Of a stretch of 54,586 nucleotides of DNA, positions 26,383 through 35,674 are shown piece after piece; the first letter of the stretch is position 1, and every line of letters starts with the position of its first letter. Source of the DNA: a bacterium (GTDB lineage: Bacteria; Desulfobacterota; DSWW01); NCBI GenBank assembly GCA_028277985.1, contig JANQFG010000120.1, positions 1 to 54,586 on the forward strand. Direction: 5' to 3'. The notes under the pieces were generated by a model that was given only the letters and a program-made list of their open reading frames with translations, was not told the origin of the DNA and ran no database searches. The position numbers and the translations under genes are program-made.

Positions 26383-27321
26383 TTATTCCATGGGGCCGAA
26401 AAGCCCGGTTTCCTCGGGAACCCCTGCCGATGCCTCGGCAATCTCCTCGGGCTCGTACAGTTCCATTTCCTCCGGATCGGGTTCCTGCCTCACAGCCGCC
26501 TCCACAGGTCCGAAGAGGTCGATCCCTGTCCCAGCCTCGACCGATCTCTCTTCTTTGTTCTTCGGCTGCAATGGCCCGGATGGAGCAGGGATGAATTCGG
26601 TCGGGAGCAGGTCCCGCGTCTTCAGAAGCCGTTCAGGAATTCGAATTCTGTTTCCGATCGTGATCCTGTCCGGATCGATCCCGGCGTTGGCGTCTGCCAG
26701 CGCCTCCCAGTTCCGCCAGGTACCGGTGTACCACTGGGAGATCAGGGACAGCGTCTCTCCTTTCCAGCGAACAACGTGGACAAAGTGTGTGGGATCCGTC
26801 TCGATGGCCGGCGGCTGGACGGTTTCGCTGGCTTCCTGAGGGATGGGCATCAGGGCCGCGACCTGGGCAGGCGCCTCAGGCGTGTCGGTTGCCGAGCTCG
26901 CAGGCTCCGGGGATGGTTCCTCGATCGTTGTGGATAGGGCAGGTTTGGCGGGTTCGGTCTCCCGTGGAGCCTCTTCCGGATCGACCCATGCTGTCGTCTC
27001 GCCCGCCGCCGGGATCTGGGTTGCCGCAGGGGTCTCGACCCGCACCAGGGTGTCGTCTACCGCGGGGGTCTCGACTGCGACCGGGGGTTCGGCCTGCACC
27101 GGCGTTTCGACCGCTGGCGGGGTTTGGACCTCCGCTGAGACCTCCGGCCGTGTCGCGGTTACGGCAGGAGAGGGTTCCGGCGGGACCACGATCTTGGATG
27201 GCTTACCCGCCTGGACGGGCCGATGTCGAGTGCTCGTCGGCGCACATGTCTGGATGCTCCAGAGCAGGGTCAGGACCAGGAGGAGCCTGATAACTGTGTT
27301 CGGTGATTTCGGGATCGTCAT
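26383..27321 (-). CDS. LysM-domain lipoprotein with Pro/Ala/Val/Glu-rich linker
   Basis: Envelope protein of 312 residues. The signal segment ends SIQTC (Cys26 lipidated). Residues 30-175 are a low-complexity linker rich in P, A, V, E and T, with several VETP repeats. A LysM domain follows at about 178-232 (WKGETLSLISQWYTGTWRNW, ITIGNRIRIP), which would bind peptidoglycan. The acidic C-terminus is unassigned. It overlaps the ExeA-like ATPase gene by 4 nt (stop/start), so the pair is co-translated. Together they may link peptidoglycan binding to an inner-membrane ATPase. Confidence 0.85.
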   Translation of the reverse strand: MTIPKSPNTVIRLLLVLTLLWSIQTCAPTSTRHRPVQAGKPSKIVVPPEPSPAVTATRPEVSAEVQTPPAVETPVQAEPPVAVETPAVDDTLVRVETPAATQIPAAGETTAWVDPEEAPRETEPAKPALSTTIEEPSPEPASSATDTPEAPAQVAALMPIPQEASETVQPPAIETDPTHFVHVVRWKGETLSLISQWYTGTWRNWEALADANAGIDPDRITIGNRIRIPERLLKTRDLLPTEFIPAPSGPLQPKNKEERSVEAGTGIDLFGPVEAAVRQEPDPEEMELYEPEEIAEASAGVPEETGLFGPME

Positions 27322-29195
27322 GGGCGGGCCTTGATCTGACGCAGGTACGTTCGCGCCCGATCATTGTTCGGGTTCACCGCAAGGGCTTCCTCCAGGCTTT
27401 CGATGGATTGCCCCGTCTTGCCCTGTTTGCGCTGGACTGCGGCGAGATTGAAAAGGGCCCTGTCCAGATAGGGAGGTCGCAGGGCCGTCACTCGGAGAAA
27501 ACTCTTTTCGGCGTTCGGATAGTCTCCGCTGGCTGCATAGACGAAGCCGAGATTGAAGAACGTGTCCGCAGAACGGCTGTCCAGTTCCGCAGCCTTCCGG
27601 TACGCTTTGATCGCATCAGGATACCGTTTGCCTTTCGTGTGGAGTTTGCCAAGGTCGAAATAGGCCTCCATGTTCGTCGGGTCGGCTTCAACGGCCCTTA
27701 CCAGAAGCGCTGCGGCCGTAGCGTCGTCCCGGCCGGAGAGGAGGTCCGCTTTCCGCAGCAAGGTAGAAGAATAGAGGACCTGGAGCCTCGGCAGATCCGC
27801 CGGGCCCTTCGCAATCGCCTTTTCGAGCAGGCTCGCCGCCTGATCGATGTTTCCCTTGTCGATCTCTTCCAGGGCCCGTTCGTAGGGACTCCGTTTTGCA
27901 AGCGTCACCTCGCCGTCCCTCTTCACCGCTGCAAGAGGTTCCGTCGGGTCCAGTGTGATCGTCTCGGGTCCCCCCGTCGGCAGGTCGGGGGAATCGACTG
28001 CACGCGGGTCCGGAAGGGGGACAGCCGTCCGGGAAGCGGTTCGGTCCATGTCCGAGGTGCCCATGAGCAGGTCCTTCTGAAGCAGGAGGGCGGATGCGAC
28101 CACGATCGACATGACCAGTGCCGCCATCAACCAGTACCTCGTCTTTGATTGCGTCTGGCCTGCACCCCCGCCGGGAAACGTGGAGCCGGCCGGATCGACA
28201 TCCACACTCTGTGAGCCGGTCCCGACTCCCTTCGTAGGATTCCCCCCGGGCGGCGGCACCTCAGTGCCCGCCTGTCCGGGCTCGTTCGTTGTCGGTACGG
28301 TGACCGTTGGTGCGGGCGCTGAAACCGGAGGCGAGGCTGATGGCTGGGTCGGCTCCTCGAAGAAGTCGGAAGAGGATATCCGTATCGTGTCGCCCATCAG
28401 GCAGAGTTCCTGAGAACACTCCTGGATGATGGTGGATGTGATCTTCTTGACTTGCCTGACAAAGCCGGTCAGCAGGGCATGATCGCAGATGATGTTGATC
28501 AGTCGCGGGTAGCCCTGCGAGAAGCGATGGACTTCTTTCACCGCTTTTCGGTCGAAGATCTCCGCCTCGCTTCCGGCGACTTTCAGGCGGTACCGGACGT
28601 ATTCGAGGGTCTCCTCTTCGGTCAGGGGCTTGATGTTGTATGTGAGCGTGATCCTCTGGCGGAGGGCCCGACAGTCGGTTGACGCCAGGGTTTGGTTGAA
28701 CTCGTTCTGGCCTACAAGGAACATGTTGATCAGCTTCCTCTCGGGAAGCTCGATATTCGAAAGGAGCCGAAACTGCTCGAGACTCTCCGGTGACAACCTG
28801 TGCGCTTCGTCGAGGATGAGCAGCACATTCTTTCCGTCGGCGTTCTGCTGTCGCAGAAACTCGCCGAACCTGAGGATGAAATCCACCTTGTTGTCGAATC
28901 TCTCCCCCATGTTGAAGGAGGCGGCAATGAAATTGAAGAAGTCCACCGGTTCGAGAAGCGGGTCGGTGATGTTCGCCACGAGGGTGTTCTCGTTCAGACT
29001 CTCCAGGAGCGCGTTGACCAGCGTGGTCTTGCCGGTGCCCACGTCGCCGGTGAGGAGAAGGAAACCTTTCCGGGCCAGAACGCCGTATTTCAGCATGGCG
29101 AGGGCCTCTTTGTGCTTCTCCCCCATCCAGAGAAACCGGGTATCCGTGCTGATCTCGAACGGCCTGTCCCTGAGGTCGTAGTGAGAACGATACAT
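27318..29195 (-). CDS. ExeA/GspA-like AAA ATPase with TM segment and TPR repeats
   Basis: A 625-residue membrane protein. The N-terminal AAA domain (about 1-260) has the Walker A GDVGTGKT (50-57) and Walker B NVLLILDEAH near 123-132, as in ExeA/GspA proteins that help insert the type II secretin. A Pro/Gly-rich linker is followed by one membrane segment (WLMAALVMSIVVASALLL). The extracytoplasmic half has about four TPR units (470-620). Architecture matches the general secretion ExeA family but with a TPR domain in place of the usual peptidoglycan-binding tail, which is provided by the coupled LysM protein. Starts at ATG 29195. No other T2SS genes are in the window. Confidence 0.88.
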   Translation of the reverse strand: MYRSHYDLRDRPFEISTDTRFLWMGEKHKEALAMLKYGVLARKGFLLLTGDVGTGKTTLVNALLESLNENTLVANITDPLLEPVDFFNFIAASFNMGERFDNKVDFILRFGEFLRQQNADGKNVLLILDEAHRLSPESLEQFRLLSNIELPERKLINMFLVGQNEFNQTLASTDCRALRQRITLTYNIKPLTEEETLEYVRYRLKVAGSEAEIFDRKAVKEVHRFSQGYPRLINIICDHALLTGFVRQVKKITSTIIQECSQELCLMGDTIRISSSDFFEEPTQPSASPPVSAPAPTVTVPTTNEPGQAGTEVPPPGGNPTKGVGTGSQSVDVDPAGSTFPGGGAGQTQSKTRYWLMAALVMSIVVASALLLQKDLLMGTSDMDRTASRTAVPLPDPRAVDSPDLPTGGPETITLDPTEPLAAVKRDGEVTLAKRSPYERALEEIDKGNIDQAASLLEKAIAKGPADLPRLQVLYSSTLLRKADLLSGRDDATAAALLVRAVEADPTNMEAYFDLGKLHTKGKRYPDAIKAYRKAAELDSRSADTFFNLGFVYAASGDYPNAEKSFLRVTALRPPYLDRALFNLAAVQRKQGKTGQSIESLEEALAVNPNNDRARTYLRQIKARP

Positions 29196-29501
29196 GTTCG
29201 GGTCCCATTCTGCGCGATCGGTTACAAGTCATAGATTCAATTGACGTAAGTAAGGTATCAGAGGGCATTTTTTGTGCCAAGGGAAGGTCGGGACAAATAT
29301 GTGTTCGGTATCAGGATGATGGGCCCCGGACCGGAGGTCCGGCAGGTGTTTCGGGGCCGGACAATCGTGAAAACGGCTACAACTATTGAGAAAACTTTTC
29401 AACAGACCCACGACCTCGTTTCCTCTTGGAACTTGGGAGTTTTTTGTGGCAGGATGAGAAACTGAACGGAGAAGAGCCCCCAGGGAAAACGGATCCGGAC
29501 G
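29196..29501. other. Divergent intergenic region with a hairpin
   Basis: About 300 bases between the ATPase and the regulator genes. A perfect 7-bp stem CCGGACC/GGTCCGG with a GGA loop (29326-29342) lies inside, and GGCCCC (29322-29327) could instead pair with GGGGCC (29353-29358), giving two alternative folds. No SD, gene or operator was recognised. Regulatory role not established. Confidence 0.45.
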
Positions 29502-30308
29502 ATGGCAGCGAGAAAGAAGATCAATATCTTCCTCGTATCCGACGGAACGGGCACTACGGCCGAATCGGTGCTCGCCTCCGTGGTCGTTCAATTCCGGGGG
29601 GTCCAGTTCGATATCCGTCGTTTCCCTTTCACCCGCTCCGAGGAGCAGGTGGGGGAGATCGTCGATCAGGCACCTCAGGGCAAGTGCGTCATCGTGTTCA
29701 CCCTGGTCTCCGAAGCCCTTCGGGGGCTCCTGATCGAACGGGGGGAGTCGAAGAATCTGACCGTGGTGGACGTGATGGGCCCCCTGATCTCCACCTTTTC
29801 CGGTATCCTCAGACACGCCCCGAAGATGAGGCCGGGGATCTTCCGGCACGAGCAGGAGGAGATGTATCGTCTCACCGGGGCGATCCACTACACCCTGTCC
29901 CACGACGACGGCATGGGGCTCGAGACGCTGGACGAGGCGGATCTGATCATCCTGGGCGTCTCCAGGACCGGCAAGACCCCGACGAGCATCTACCTGTCCT
30001 GCAGGAAGCTGAAGGTAGCCAACGTCCCGATCATTCATCAGGTTCCCCCTTCCGCATCGATTTCCAGGGCGCCCGCCAAGAAGGTGGGGTTCCTCATGAG
30101 CGCCGAACGGCTGATCCAGCTCAGGGGGGAACGGATGCGCCGGATGCCGTCCGGGAAATTGCGGAAATATGCATCCAAGGAGCACGTTTTCGAGGAGCTG
30201 GAATACAGCAAGGAGGTCTTCCGAAAGGTCCCCTCTCTCCGGGTGATCGACGTGACGGACCGGTCCATCGAGGAGATCGCAGAGTGGATTACCCATAGGG
30301 TGCTCTGA
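29502..30308 (+). CDS. Pyruvate, phosphate dikinase / PEP synthase regulatory protein (DUF299)
   Basis: Bifunctional kinase/pyrophosphorylase that switches PPDK or PEP synthase off and on by ADP-dependent phosphorylation and Pi-dependent dephosphorylation. The 268-residue sequence has the family loop LGVSRTGKTPTS (151-162). The N-terminus FLVSDGTGTTAES is also a family landmark. ATG 29502 follows a purine-rich stretch without a strong SD. No PPDK or PpsA gene is in the window, so the target is not known from here. Confidence 0.93.
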   Translation: MAARKKINIFLVSDGTGTTAESVLASVVVQFRGVQFDIRRFPFTRSEEQVGEIVDQAPQGKCVIVFTLVSEALRGLLIERGESKNLTVVDVMGPLISTFSGILRHAPKMRPGIFRHEQEEMYRLTGAIHYTLSHDDGMGLETLDEADLIILGVSRTGKTPTSIYLSCRKLKVANVPIIHQVPPSASISRAPAKKVGFLMSAERLIQLRGERMRRMPSGKLRKYASKEHVFEELEYSKEVFRKVPSLRVIDVTDRSIEEIAEWITHRVL

Positions 30309-30362
30309 CCTCCTTCGAATCTGCAGCAGGTCCCCCAGGCAGGAATCCGCCGGGAGAACCAT

Positions 30363-30401
30363 TGATTATCCGGTCAAATCAAAAGTTGACTAATCGGTCA
30401 A
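30363..30401. promoter_or_regulatory. Two operator-like sites upstream of the DUF1329 gene
   Basis: TGATTATCCGGTCAAA (30363-30378) and TGACTAATCGGTCAAA (30387-30402) are 24 bp apart and differ at few positions. The second forms the inverted repeat TTGAC-N6-GTCAA (30386-30401). This has the size and shape of TetR-family operators. The cognate regulator is not in the window. Confidence 0.5.
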
Positions 30402-30489
30402 AACGGACTAGACCTAGGATCATGCCGGTTTTGCGCGGACGACACAGGTCACCCCCGAGAACACCCCAACCGTGAGAAGGAGGAAGCCA

Positions 30490-31815
30490 GTGAAGAAATC
30501 CATTGCATGCATCTTGGTTCTTTTTTTCGTGGTAGCTCTTTCCTGTCGGCAAGGCGAAGCGGACGAGTACACGCGGATGGGCGCCGAAATGAACGGCAAT
30601 GCTTCGGGTGAGATCACCGCTTTCGAAGGAGCCAAAGGTCTCACCTGTCCGAGTGACTACAAGCTGGGACAGTATCTGCCCAACCCGTACAAGGGTGAGA
30701 AGCCTCTGTTCCGGATCGACCATACGAATGTGGATCAATACAAGGAACGTCTGGCACCGGGGCAGATCAAGCGTCTGAAAACCAACAAGGATTTCTACAT
30801 GACGGTCTACCCGACGCATCGCAACATGGAGTTCTGCGACGAGTTCTATATCGCCACCCAGAAGAACAAGGGCACCGCCCGCCTGGACGAAAGGAACATC
30901 CTCCAGGACTTCAGCGGGGGGGTTGCCTTTCCGGATCCGAAGAACGGCACGGAAGCCATATGGAATGTGAAGCGGCCGTATACCGGGGACGATGCCATAG
31001 CCACGGAATGTCGTCGCGTCGTCAGTCGAAGCGGGAAGATCAAGAAGACCGTGAGGACGACCAAGGTGCTCAACTATGACGAGAGAAGGATCAAGAGCAA
31101 GCTCGAAAACCCGGATGAGCTCTCCTACAAGATCCTCGCCTACTATTCCTATCCGGCAGATGAGAAGGGCACGACCTATCTGACGTACGGCTACCTGGAT
31201 GACGATCGGCTGGAGGATGCCTGGATCTATCTTCCGACCCTGCGGAGAACTCGACGCGCCCCCACACTTACGGGAGGGGGCCAGCTGGACGGAGAGAGTA
31301 CGATGGACGATCTGGGCTTCGAGTTTCGGGGGCCCGTCAACGACTGGAACTGGAAGCTCCTGGGGAAGAAGGAGTTATACATCCCGGTGAACAACTACGA
31401 TATGTGGGAAATCGGCACCACCGACGAGGAAGAGTGCTTGCCCGGTGACATCAATCCCACCCGCCTGCGCTATGAATTGCGCCGGGTTTGGGTGGTGGAG
31501 GGAACCCCCCGAGAGGGGCTGAACCACCCGTATGGGAAAAGGGTAGGTTACTACGACGAAGACGCGTGGCAGCCCGCGGTAGCGGATCGATACGACACGC
31601 GCGGAGATCTGTGGCGTATGATGGAAGTGTACACGGCGTACGACTATTGCCAGAAGATGCGCGTCGTACCGGCCATTATCTACCTCAACCTCGAATCCGG
31701 GCGATATGAACTCCAGGGAGGGTGTCGCACAGACGAAACCCTGCTGGGCATCTATGACACGGGCCTGGAGGAAGACATCTTCACGGTTCAGGCTCTGAGG
31801 AAGAAGGGAAGGTAG
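30490..31815 (+). CDS. DUF1329 exported protein
   Basis: Outer-envelope protein of 441 residues with a LolA/LolB-like beta fold in related structures (family knowledge). The N-terminus KKSIACILVLFFVVALSC is a signal with a likely lipid site at Cys. The body has characteristic motifs YYSYPADEKGTTYLTYGYLD, WIYLPTLRRTRRAP and DLGFEFRGPVNDWNWKLLGKKELYIP. I chose GTG 30490 since AAGGAGGA ends 5-6 nt upstream; a GTG at 30472 precedes the SD. The gene is coupled to the FAD oxidoreductase gene 27 nt downstream. Predicted operators lie upstream. Function unproven; members are often linked to hydrophobic-substrate metabolism. Confidence 0.87.
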   Translation: MKKSIACILVLFFVVALSCRQGEADEYTRMGAEMNGNASGEITAFEGAKGLTCPSDYKLGQYLPNPYKGEKPLFRIDHTNVDQYKERLAPGQIKRLKTNKDFYMTVYPTHRNMEFCDEFYIATQKNKGTARLDERNILQDFSGGVAFPDPKNGTEAIWNVKRPYTGDDAIATECRRVVSRSGKIKKTVRTTKVLNYDERRIKSKLENPDELSYKILAYYSYPADEKGTTYLTYGYLDDDRLEDAWIYLPTLRRTRRAPTLTGGGQLDGESTMDDLGFEFRGPVNDWNWKLLGKKELYIPVNNYDMWEIGTTDEEECLPGDINPTRLRYELRRVWVVEGTPREGLNHPYGKRVGYYDEDAWQPAVADRYDTRGDLWRMMEVYTAYDYCQKMRVVPAIIYLNLESGRYELQGGCRTDETLLGIYDTGLEEDIFTVQALRKKGR

Positions 31816-31842
31816 TCTTACGATTCATGAAAGGGAGTCGTG

Positions 31843-32997
31843 ATGGAACAGTACGATGTCTTCGTGGCGGGCGGAGGGATGAGCGGTTCGGCAGTTGCCA
31901 GGTTTGCCGCGGAGGGCGGGCTGAAGACGCTGTTCATCGAGAAGTACAAGACTCCCAGAACCAAGCCCTGCTCCGGGATCCAGTTCCCCTACTTCGAGAA
32001 GATCCTTGGTGTCGAGATTCCGCCGGACCGCCTGTGCAACAAGCAGATCACCAGGACGAAGATGTATTACCATGACGGGACGAGTTTCAGCGCTCCTTTC
32101 AAGGTGTTCAACTACATGCGAAAGACCTTTGACGACTGGTTGAACATCCTGGCCCAGGAGAGCGGGGCCGAGTTCCGAGACGAATGCGAGTTCGTTGATT
32201 TCGAGGAAGTCCCGGACGGTGTTGTCGTTACGATTCAGTCCAAGGGCAAGGCTCCGGAGAAGATCAAGACCCGGTACGCCGTTGACGCTACCGGTTTGAG
32301 CGCCTTGCCGCTGAGAAGAAAGCTGCGGCCCCAGGATTTCGGCGAGAAGGCCTCAGGGGGAGGGATGAACTACTATGTGGACGGGGAGGCTGACATCGAC
32401 CCGGAAACCCTGTACCAGTTCTGGGACCTCGCGTTCAGCGACGCCATGTTCGCGTGGATCTACACCAAGACCCTGGACGATGGGAAGGACTACTGGTGCA
32501 TCGGTACGGGCTGTGTCGCGGGGGATATCCGGGAGCGTCAGGACCTGTTCTATGATTTCGTAAAGAAGAAGTTCAACGTCCAGGGGAAGATCGTGGAGAC
32601 GGAGGAGTTTCTCACTGCCATCGACATCAAGTCGAGCGAGCGGGTCTGGCTGGGCGAGGGACGGATCCTGATGGTCGGCGACGCGGCCGGCCTGCTCGAC
32701 GGCGTTCGAGGGGTCGGTCAGGATGCGGCCGCACTTTCCGGCAGGTTTGCGGCGAAGGCGATCCTTGAATCGGACCGGAAGGGGACCACTGCACTCGAGG
32801 AGTACGCCAAACTGGCCAAGACGATCACGACCCAGACCAAGAAGAACCAGGAACGTGAAATCGATCAGTTCCGGACCAACGAGGAACTCAAGAAATACCT
32901 CAAGAGCAGCCTGTTTTCGACCGGAATCAAGATGATGTACCAGAGCTTTCTCAACAAGTTCCGGCCGATCGAGAAACTGAGATTGTTGCCGCCCTGA
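31843..32997 (+). CDS. FAD-dependent oxidoreductase (geranylgeranyl reductase-like)
   Basis: Flavoprotein of 384 residues. Residues 3-20 have the FAD dinucleotide loop YDVFVAGGGMSGSAVARF. The RTKPCSGIQF motif and the FAD-binding GDAAGLLDGVRGVGQDAAALSG near the C-terminus are those of geranylgeranyl-reductase/halogenase-type group 2 flavoproteins. ATG 31843 has AAAGGGA 6 nt upstream; a GTG at 31840 is adjacent. A soluble protein, likely acting on an isoprenoid, polyketide or fatty-acyl substrate. Co-transcribed with DUF1329. Confidence 0.85.
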   Translation: MEQYDVFVAGGGMSGSAVARFAAEGGLKTLFIEKYKTPRTKPCSGIQFPYFEKILGVEIPPDRLCNKQITRTKMYYHDGTSFSAPFKVFNYMRKTFDDWLNILAQESGAEFRDECEFVDFEEVPDGVVVTIQSKGKAPEKIKTRYAVDATGLSALPLRRKLRPQDFGEKASGGGMNYYVDGEADIDPETLYQFWDLAFSDAMFAWIYTKTLDDGKDYWCIGTGCVAGDIRERQDLFYDFVKKKFNVQGKIVETEEFLTAIDIKSSERVWLGEGRILMVGDAAGLLDGVRGVGQDAAALSGRFAAKAILESDRKGTTALEEYAKLAKTITTQTKKNQEREIDQFRTNEELKKYLKSSLFSTGIKMMYQSFLNKFRPIEKLRLLPP

Positions 32998-33011
32998 GAA
33001 CGGAAGCCTTT

Positions 33012-33794
33012 CTAAGGAATGCCCGCTAGGATCGGCTCCAACGCATCGCCGACTCGTTTGCCGATCTTCTGCGTCAGGCTGATGCTCGGATGCAATCCGT
33101 CGATGGCATAGTCGGCCGGATTGTTCTGGTCCGCCAGATCCCGGGCGTTCACGTACGAAACGTTCGGGTGGGAATCCGCATAGTCCTGGGCCGACGTGTC
33201 CAGTAGCCAGCATTCGTTGTAGTAGTCGGTATCAGGAAACAGTGAGAAATTGCTCGTCAACACGCCACCCACCATCATCACATGAGACCCGTCCGCTACC
33301 ATCTGCGTGATGAGCGCGATGGTCTCCTGGGCGATCTCCTGCTTCTTGCCCGCACAGGCGACGCTGCAGGGCTGAGCGGCAACCGGGCACTCCTGCATCA
33401 GGTCGTTTCCCCCGCCCGACAGGATGACCAGGTCATACGTTCCGTTTGCGGCCTTCGCGTTTGCGTATTGCTGAGGAATGGGCAGATAGCTTCCACCGCT
33501 CATCCGGGCCCCACCGACCGCTTCATTCTGGATGTATTCGTCGATTTCAATGGATGCGTAGTCCGTGTAGGACTGACAGCATCCGGAGACGTTGTTGCTG
33601 TAATAGGCGGTAAAGGAATCGCCTACCGCCAGGATCTTGTGCGTACGGGTCTCTTGAGGAACCTGGCCGCAGTGCGTGACGTCGCAAGGATCGCAGCCGG
33701 AGTATCCCATTCCGAGTAGAAACGGTACGGATATCATCAGGCTGATGAACAACCGTCTGCCCGCTAAGAACCCATTTCCGTTTTCGCAGCTCAT
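33012..33794 (-). CDS. SGNH/GDSL hydrolase-like lipoprotein
   Basis: Secreted serine hydrolase of 260 residues. Signal segment residues 13-33 end YSGC (Cys34). Block I GDSF has the nucleophile Ser60. Block III GGGND supplies Asn130. Block V has DGLHPS (Asp232, His235). The Cys-rich segments DPCDVTHC, SGCCQ and PCSVAC suggest disulfides. The substrate, an ester or acyl-sugar, is unknown. It starts at ATG 33794 with AAAGGCGAAGACC upstream. Confidence 0.88.
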   Translation of the reverse strand: MSCENGNGFLAGRRLFISLMISVPFLLGMGYSGCDPCDVTHCGQVPQETRTHKILAVGDSFTAYYSNNVSGCCQSYTDYASIEIDEYIQNEAVGGARMSGGSYLPIPQQYANAKAANGTYDLVILSGGGNDLMQECPVAAQPCSVACAGKKQEIAQETIALITQMVADGSHVMMVGGVLTSNFSLFPDTDYYNECWLLDTSAQDYADSHPNVSYVNARDLADQNNPADYAIDGLHPSISLTQKIGKRVGDALEPILAGIP

Positions 33795-34106
33795 GGTCTT
33801 CGCCTTTCTTTTCCGGATTCAACTCCATGCCGTTCAGAAACCGATTCATGTCTCCGAGTCTTCCGCCTTCCGGTGGCGCTGTTCCGTGATCGTCGAATGT
33901 CCGAGCATCGCGCTATCGGTATAAACATTGGATGTGGTGGGAAGGCAATCGGTTATGTGCGGCAAACCGGTACAGAATGGGAGGCGAAACCTGCTGTTGT
34001 CAGTGGGTCACGGCCCCGTCGAGGGAGCTGAATCCGAGTGCTCGGCTTGCTTGCCGGGCGACGGATGCGCAGGGGGGCCTTTCGAAGATGGGAAGGCTTT
34101 CGGCTT
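33795..34106. other. Intergenic region
   Basis: About 310 bases between two minus-strand genes. I see no recognisable gene, RNA or strong hairpin here. TATAAA at about 33920 could be part of a promoter. Confidence 0.4.
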
Positions 34107-34991
34107 CTACAGGCCGGCGGCGTCGATGATATCCGGCACCACTTCCTCCTTTCCGATGGCCATGATATGGACGCCGTCGCAGATCTTCTCTTCGTTGAGC
34201 TGCCGAATCATTCGTCCCGCAATCTCGATCCCCTTGGTCACCTTGGTTCCCTTCGGGGCAGCCTCCATCTCGTCGATCAGGTTCTGCGGAACGAATACGC
34301 CCGGCACGTTCTTGTTCATGTAGATGGCCATCCTGTGCGAAGTGAGGAGGATGATTCCTGCCAGGATCTTGACGTCGAATTTCCGGGCATAGTCCATGAA
34401 CTCCTTGAAGTTGTCCATGTCGTAGATGGCCTGGGTCTGGATGAACTCGGCGCCCGCCTCCACCTTCTTCTCGAACTTGATCATCTGAGGCTCGATCGGG
34501 TTCGCCTCGGGCGTGACGATCGCCCCGGCGCAGAAGTCTACATTGCCGTCCAGGTCGTTGCCGCCCATGTCCTTTCCCTGTTCCATCGTGCGGAGGGTGC
34601 GCAGCAGGGTCACCGAGTCGAGATCGAAAACCCCCTTCGCCTCTTTGTGGTCCCCCACCGGCACCGCGTCGCCGGTAAGGCAGAGGATGTTCCGCACCCC
34701 CCGGCTGTAAGCGAACAAGATGTCCCCCTGCAGGGCCATCCGGTTTCTGTCCCGGCAGGTCATCTGCAGAATCGGCTCCCCCCCTCTTTCCTTGATGCAC
34801 AGGGTGCCGCCCAAGGAAGGGTACCGCATGACCGAGCTCTGGTTGTCGGTCACGTTCATCCCGTCGATCCGGTCCTTGAGCAGGTCGATGTGATGCTGCA
34901 TCGGTCCTATGTTCGTGCCCTTTGGAGGGCCTATTTCGCTGGTTATGACGAACTTGCCGGACTTGAGGCTTTCCCTGAACGCATGTTCCAT
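34107..34991 (-). CDS. metF: Methylenetetrahydrofolate reductase, MetF
   Basis: Reduces methylene-THF to methyl-THF with a bound flavin. The 294-residue TIM-barrel protein has TSEIGPPKGTN at 17-27, TCRDRNRMALQGD around 78-90, and NILCLTGDA (folate/FAD region). Family-typical GAEFIQTQAIYDMDNF follows near 180-195. Starts with ATG 34991 after GAGGGAGGGTGATTCCG and lies 5 nt from metV. With MetV and the NuoEF/G-like genes upstream it fits a multi-subunit reductase. It has no separate pterin-only domain. Confidence 0.92.
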   Translation of the reverse strand: MEHAFRESLKSGKFVITSEIGPPKGTNIGPMQHHIDLLKDRIDGMNVTDNQSSVMRYPSLGGTLCIKERGGEPILQMTCRDRNRMALQGDILFAYSRGVRNILCLTGDAVPVGDHKEAKGVFDLDSVTLLRTLRTMEQGKDMGGNDLDGNVDFCAGAIVTPEANPIEPQMIKFEKKVEAGAEFIQTQAIYDMDNFKEFMDYARKFDVKILAGIILLTSHRMAIYMNKNVPGVFVPQNLIDEMEAAPKGTKVTKGIEIAGRMIRQLNEEKICDGVHIMAIGKEEVVPDIIDAAGL

Positions 34992-34996
34992 CGGAA

Positions 34997-35653
34997 TCAC
35001 CCTCCCTCGATAATGATGTCGACATGGCCTGGCTTTGCCATCGCCTGGAAGTTTTTCGGTTTGCAGTACTCGCGCATCAGATCGAGCCGCCCGATCTCCT
35101 TCAAGCGGTTGTAGATCAGCGTCCAGGCGCAATCGATGGCACTGTCGATTTCGCACTTGCCGTTGTTCGTGCCTCCGCAGGGTCCGTTCAGGAGCCCCTT
35201 GTGACAGGCCGTCACCGGGCAGATCCCCGCGGTGTCGGCCAGGACACAGTCGCCGCATTGCATGCACACCTCGGAGAAATGGCCGGGCCCGGTCTCGAGG
35301 CCGAAGAAGAGCGTGTCCAGCGCAGGCTGGACCGGCCGGCCCACATACCCGGAAACGGTCTGCACGCCAAAGGCGCAGGACATGACCAGGGTCACCTGGG
35401 CGTCCTCCATCGCCTCCCGGTTCTGGTCCATGCACTCCTGGGTGAGCGTGTCGCAAGCGGTAGGGATGACCAGGGTGCCGGTGACGAGCTTGCCCGCTTC
35501 CTCGAGGGCCCGGCTCATGGCGGCCACCTCGTTGATCCCACCGGTGCGGCACATGGTGGCACATGTTCCGCACCCGGCGATGAACACGCGGTCGTACCCT
35601 TCGAGCCCACTCAATACGGCCTCCATGGGTTTAGCGCGGGTGATGGACTTCAT
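34997..35653 (-). CDS. metV: MetV-like subunit of methylenetetrahydrofolate reductase
   Basis: Partner of MetF in acetogen-type reductases. The 218-residue protein has an N-terminal Cys group (Cys28, Cys31, Cys35) and a dense C-terminal group in CMQCGDCVLADTAGICPVTACH (Cys130, 133, 136, 145, 150) plus Cys159 and Cys167. MetV is reported to carry zinc and Fe-S; the residues here are consistent with that. Its C-terminal motif NGPCGGTNNGKCEID is typical. Five nt separate it from metF. It lies directly downstream of the large NuoF-GltD fusion gene (22 nt). Confidence 0.9.
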   Translation of the reverse strand: MKSITRAKPMEAVLSGLEGYDRVFIAGCGTCATMCRTGGINEVAAMSRALEEAGKLVTGTLVIPTACDTLTQECMDQNREAMEDAQVTLVMSCAFGVQTVSGYVGRPVQPALDTLFFGLETGPGHFSEVCMQCGDCVLADTAGICPVTACHKGLLNGPCGGTNNGKCEIDSAIDCAWTLIYNRLKEIGRLDLMREYCKPKNFQAMAKPGHVDIIIEGG

Positions 35654-35674
35654 GACAGCTCCTTTCCCGGATGG

